Shown here: positions 6,011-8,385 of the stretch, in pieces
How the letters are laid out: each line of letters begins with the position of its first letter
Position numbering within the stretch: position 1 is the stretch's first letter
DNA from: an uncultured Bacteroidota bacterium
Lineage (GTDB): Bacteria; Bacteroidota; Bacteroidia; Chitinophagales; Chitinophagaceae
DNA length: 8,385 bases
Assembly: GCA_903912435.1 (NCBI GenBank)
Contig: CAIWHI010000029.1
Location: 1 to 8,385, forward strand
Direction of reading: 5' to 3'
Notes under the pieces: generated by a model
Database searches by the model: none
What the model was told of the DNA's origin: nothing
The model's input: only the letters and a program-made list of their open reading frames with translations
Made by a program: the position numbers and the translations under genes

Positions 6011-6910
6011 ATGAGTGGCGAGGTTAGCATTTCTCCAATAAAAAAATTCCAAAATTATCTTTCTTTAATAAAATTTAGCCATACGGTATTTGCAATGCCG
6101 TTTGCCTTAATAGGTTTTACATTGGCTGTAGCTTATTTCCATAGTCCGTTTAAGGCCGACTTATTGGTAAAAATGGTGCTGTGTATGGTATTTGCGCGTA
6201 GTGCAGCAATGGCTTTCAACCGTTATCTTGACCGGCATTATGATGCGCAAAATCCAAGAACAGCGCAAAGGGAAATTCCGGCAGGGGTGATCTCTTCATC
6301 AAATGCTCTAATTTTCACCATCATTAATTCACTGTTGTTTGTAGCCACCACCTGGTTTATTACCAATGACCAAGGAAGCCATGTCTGCTTTTACTTATCA
6401 TTTGTTGCCCTGTTTGTAATATTATTTTACAGCTATACCAAGAGAATTACAGCACTTTGCCATATTGTATTAGGTATTGGCCTTTCACTCTCACCAATAG
6501 GCGCCTTTCTTGCTGTTACTGGTTATTTTGCACTGATACCTGTATTATTTAGCCTGGCTGTAGTTACCTGGGTATCGGGGTTTGATATTATATATGCACT
6601 ACAGGATGAAGAATTTGACCGTAGCCTAAAACTACATTCAATACCGGCTGCATTAGGAACTAAGAAAGCCCTGGCACTATCATCTGTATTACATGTATTT
6701 TCAGCTATTTTCATTATTTCGGCTGGAGTGGTTGGGCATTTCAATTTATTGTATTGGGTAGGTGCTGCATTTTATAGTAGCATGCTCATTTATCAACATA
6801 TGCTTGTGAAACCTAATGACCTTAGTAAAGTAAATATGGCTTTTGCCAATACCAATGGCTTTGCTAGTGTGCTGTTTGCGGTATTTACTATTATTTCATT
6901 GCTTATATAG
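6011..6910 (+). CDS. UbiA-family polyprenyltransferase (UbiA/MqnP-like)
   Basis: This 299-residue membrane protein has about eight hydrophobic segments and both aspartate-rich motifs of the family: NRYLDRHYD (N70, D74, D78) in the first cytoplasmic loop and DIIYALQDEEFD (D192, D199, D203) in the second. These bind Mg2+ and the polyprenyl diphosphate. The SHTVFAMPFA start and the AQREIPAG segment resemble the 'UbiA-like' group that includes MqnP of the futalosine menaquinone pathway. Bacteroidota use menaquinone rather than ubiquinone, so a role in menaquinone synthesis is more likely than true UbiA activity; this is inference and the window holds no other quinone gene. The ATG at 6011 gives the normal length. 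The stop lies 8 bp from the convergent regulator gene, leaving no room for a separate terminator. Confidence 0.9.
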   Translation: MSGEVSISPIKKFQNYLSLIKFSHTVFAMPFALIGFTLAVAYFHSPFKADLLVKMVLCMVFARSAAMAFNRYLDRHYDAQNPRTAQREIPAGVISSSNALIFTIINSLLFVATTWFITNDQGSHVCFYLSFVALFVILFYSYTKRITALCHIVLGIGLSLSPIGAFLAVTGYFALIPVLFSLAVVTWVSGFDIIYALQDEEFDRSLKLHSIPAALGTKKALALSSVLHVFSAIFIISAGVVGHFNLLYWVGAAFYSSMLIYQHMLVKPNDLSKVNMAFANTNGFASVLFAVFTIISLLI

Positions 6911-6918
6911 TAAATCAA

Positions 6919-7614
6919 TTATTTTCCTGAATGATTGATGAGATCAAAGAAAGTTTTCCTGTAAGTTTCGGATATGGGAATTAGTTCCTCCCCTATTTTA
7001 ATCCTGTCGCGTTCTATAGAATCAATTTTATCGAGAGCCACCATAAAGGACTTGTGTACCCTACACATAATATTGGACGGTATCTCCAGCTCAAAATCGT
7101 TGAAGGTTTGTAAGGTCATAATGCGCTTGGTGGTGGTATGGATTTTGCGGTAATCACGCATTCCTTCTATATATAGTAGCTCATTGATGAGCAATTTCTC
7201 CAATCGGTATTCTGTTTTCACAAAAATGAATTTCTTCTCATTGACTACTTCCTTTTTGGATAGGTTGGTCTGAGCACGGCTAACAGATTGTAGGAAACGC
7301 TCGAAAGTAAAGGGTTTAAGCAAGTAATCGGTTACATTGAGTTCAAAGCCTTTTAGGGCATACTCATTGTAGGCTGTAGTAATAATAACCTCGCAGGAAA
7401 TCTTAGCTGTTTCTAATAATTGTATCCCCGACACCTCACCCAGACTAATATCCAGGAAAATAAGGTCAACATTATTGGAGCCAAGGAATACCATGGCATC
7501 AATGCTATTATCGAAAGTGCCTACCAAATTGAGGAAAGGCAATTTGAGTACATAGGCCATGGTGCGCTCCAGAGCCAGTGGTTCGTCTTCTACTATGATA
7601 CAGTTAATTCGCAT
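6919..7614 (-). CDS. LytTR-family response regulator
   Basis: A 231-residue two-component response regulator. The N-terminal receiver domain (1-120) has the acidic pair E9/D10, phosphoacceptor D55 in the LIFLDISLG strand, T80 and K100 (LLKPF). The C-terminal LytTR DNA-binding domain (about 128-228) shows INELLYIEGMRDYRKIHT, a CRVHKSFMVAL segment and an ISETYRK ending. LytTR regulators bind imperfect direct repeats upstream of their targets. The start ATG at 7614 lies inside the end of the kinase gene, an 11-nt overlap that suggests translational coupling and makes the kinase its partner. The target genes cannot be told from this window. Confidence 0.95.
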   Translation of the reverse strand: MRINCIIVEDEPLALERTMAYVLKLPFLNLVGTFDNSIDAMVFLGSNNVDLIFLDISLGEVSGIQLLETAKISCEVIITTAYNEYALKGFELNVTDYLLKPFTFERFLQSVSRAQTNLSKKEVVNEKKFIFVKTEYRLEKLLINELLYIEGMRDYRKIHTTTKRIMTLQTFNDFELEIPSNIMCRVHKSFMVALDKIDSIERDRIKIGEELIPISETYRKTFFDLINHSGK

Positions 7615-8385
7615 TATTGTACAAAATAAGGGTTACTTTATATACATTCTCTTTACTGCTTATCTCCAGGCTATGCATGCCTGGATAGAGCAGCATCAAT
7701 CTTTTTTGGATGAGGTCGTTGCCCAGTCCACCAGGTTCGGGCCTAAGTGGTGATGATTCATCAAAAACATTTTCACAATCAAAACCTATTCTATCTTTTA
7801 CTATTACAACCCTGATTTTAATGGCATTCTCAATTTTCTTATTTTCTGCATACTTGAAGGCATTTTCTATAAATGGTATAAACAACATAGGGGCTATGGT
7901 AATACCCGATGGGTCGCCATATATGCCAAATTGGACATAGTTAGGATTTGAGGTTCTGATTTTTTGGAGGTCTATGTACTTGTCGATATAGGTTAGTTCA
8001 TCCGTCAGGAAAATCTCTTCCGTTTTGGTTTCATACAGCATAAAACGCATAATATCTGATAGTTTATTCAAATAAACTGATGCCTTTTTTGCGTCCTTCT
8101 CAATTAATACATCTATATTATTGATGGTATTAAACAGGAAGTGGGGACTCAATTGGGATTTTACCAAAGCGAGTTCCATTTCATAATTTTTCCTGTCCAG
8201 GTCTTCTTTTAACTTGATTTCCTCATACCAGGTAATAAATCCCCTCATAACAAGGCCTATGACCCCATTGATGGCGGTGTTGAGTGGGATGAGCATGATT
8301 TTGGGCAAATCAGAATTCAAGCCCACATCCTGCATAATCATGGGCAAGCCCTTTTCGATTGTACCACCAAAAAATACCGGAATCA
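7604..8385 (-). CDS. LytS-like sensor histidine kinase (N-terminus beyond window edge)
   Basis: The minus-strand frame is open up to base 8385, so the gene starts outside the window; about 259 residues and the TAA stop (7606-7604) are visible. A hydrophobic stretch (about 8305-8230) is probably the last membrane helix. A coiled linker follows, then the His_kinase (PF06580) phosphoacceptor motif LSPHFLFNTINN, with the histidine codon at 8143-8141. An HATPase domain comes next, with the N-box PFIENAFKY and the G-box GGLGN before LIQKRL. This is the class of kinase that pairs with LytTR regulators in Bacteroidota; it autophosphorylates on the histidine and passes phosphate to the regulator. In-frame TTG and ATG codons around 8347-8333 are unlikely starts because they would remove the membrane sensor part. 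The signal sensed is unknown. Confidence 0.93.
   Translation of the reverse strand, partial: IPVFFGGTIEKGLPMIMQDVGLNSDLPKIMLIPLNTAINGVIGLVMRGFITWYEEIKLKEDLDRKNYEMELALVKSQLSPHFLFNTINNIDVLIEKDAKKASVYLNKLSDIMRFMLYETKTEEIFLTDELTYIDKYIDLQKIRTSNPNYVQFGIYGDPSGITIAPMLFIPFIENAFKYAENKKIENAIKIRVVIVKDRIGFDCENVFDESSPLRPEPGGLGNDLIQKRLMLLYPGMHSLEISSKENVYKVTLILYNNAN

Noticed and set aside
6914..6939. Inverted repeat ATCAATTA/TGATTGAT with a 10-nt loop at the convergent prenyltransferase/regulator junction
   Set aside because: The stem is weak and AT-rich with a wobble, and no T-tract follows on either strand, so it is not a convincing terminator.

Overview
The window looks like a chromosomal piece of a Bacteroidota bacterium, probably a free-living or environmental member of the Chitinophagales/Sphingobacteriales type. 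Three things support this: a C-terminal type IX secretion sorting domain on a repeat-rich surface protein, candidate promoters with the Bacteroidota -7 box (TAnnTTTG) and no Shine-Dalgarno sequences, and typical families of the phylum (DUF1573, LytTR regulator with LytS-like kinase, PD-(D/E)XK 'transposase' nuclease). No rRNA, tRNA, CRISPR array, insertion sequence or phage gene is visible.

Layout. 1-1014 (+) is the 3' end of a large secreted protein with three Ig-like repeats and a T9SS sorting domain, closed by a strong intrinsic terminator. 1264-2337 (+) is a PA0069/SplB-type radical SAM protein. It meets tail to tail, with a 4-nt overlap, an Rpn-type PD-(D/E)XK nuclease (2334-3212, -). 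Upstream of that nuclease on the same strand is a MarC-family membrane protein (3276-3872, -). A 112-bp divergent region separates marC from peptidase T (3985-5277, +). Next come a membrane-anchored DUF1573 protein (5401-5943, +) and a UbiA-family prenyltransferase (6011-6910, +), perhaps co-transcribed. The prenyltransferase faces, 8 bp away, a minus-strand two-component pair: a sensor kinase cut by the window edge (7604-8385) and its LytTR response regulator (6919-7614), whose start overlaps the kinase end by 11 nt.

How the genes work together. The kinase/regulator pair is a clear functional unit. The rest look like independent housekeeping or envelope functions: di/tripeptide breakdown (PepT), probable quinone prenylation (UbiA family), and a surface adhesin-like protein. 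I see no coherent new multi-gene system. The points most worth a second look are a 12-residue tandem duplication in the linker of the DUF1573 protein, the stop-overlapping radical SAM/Rpn pair, and the -7-like boxes sitting close to start codons.
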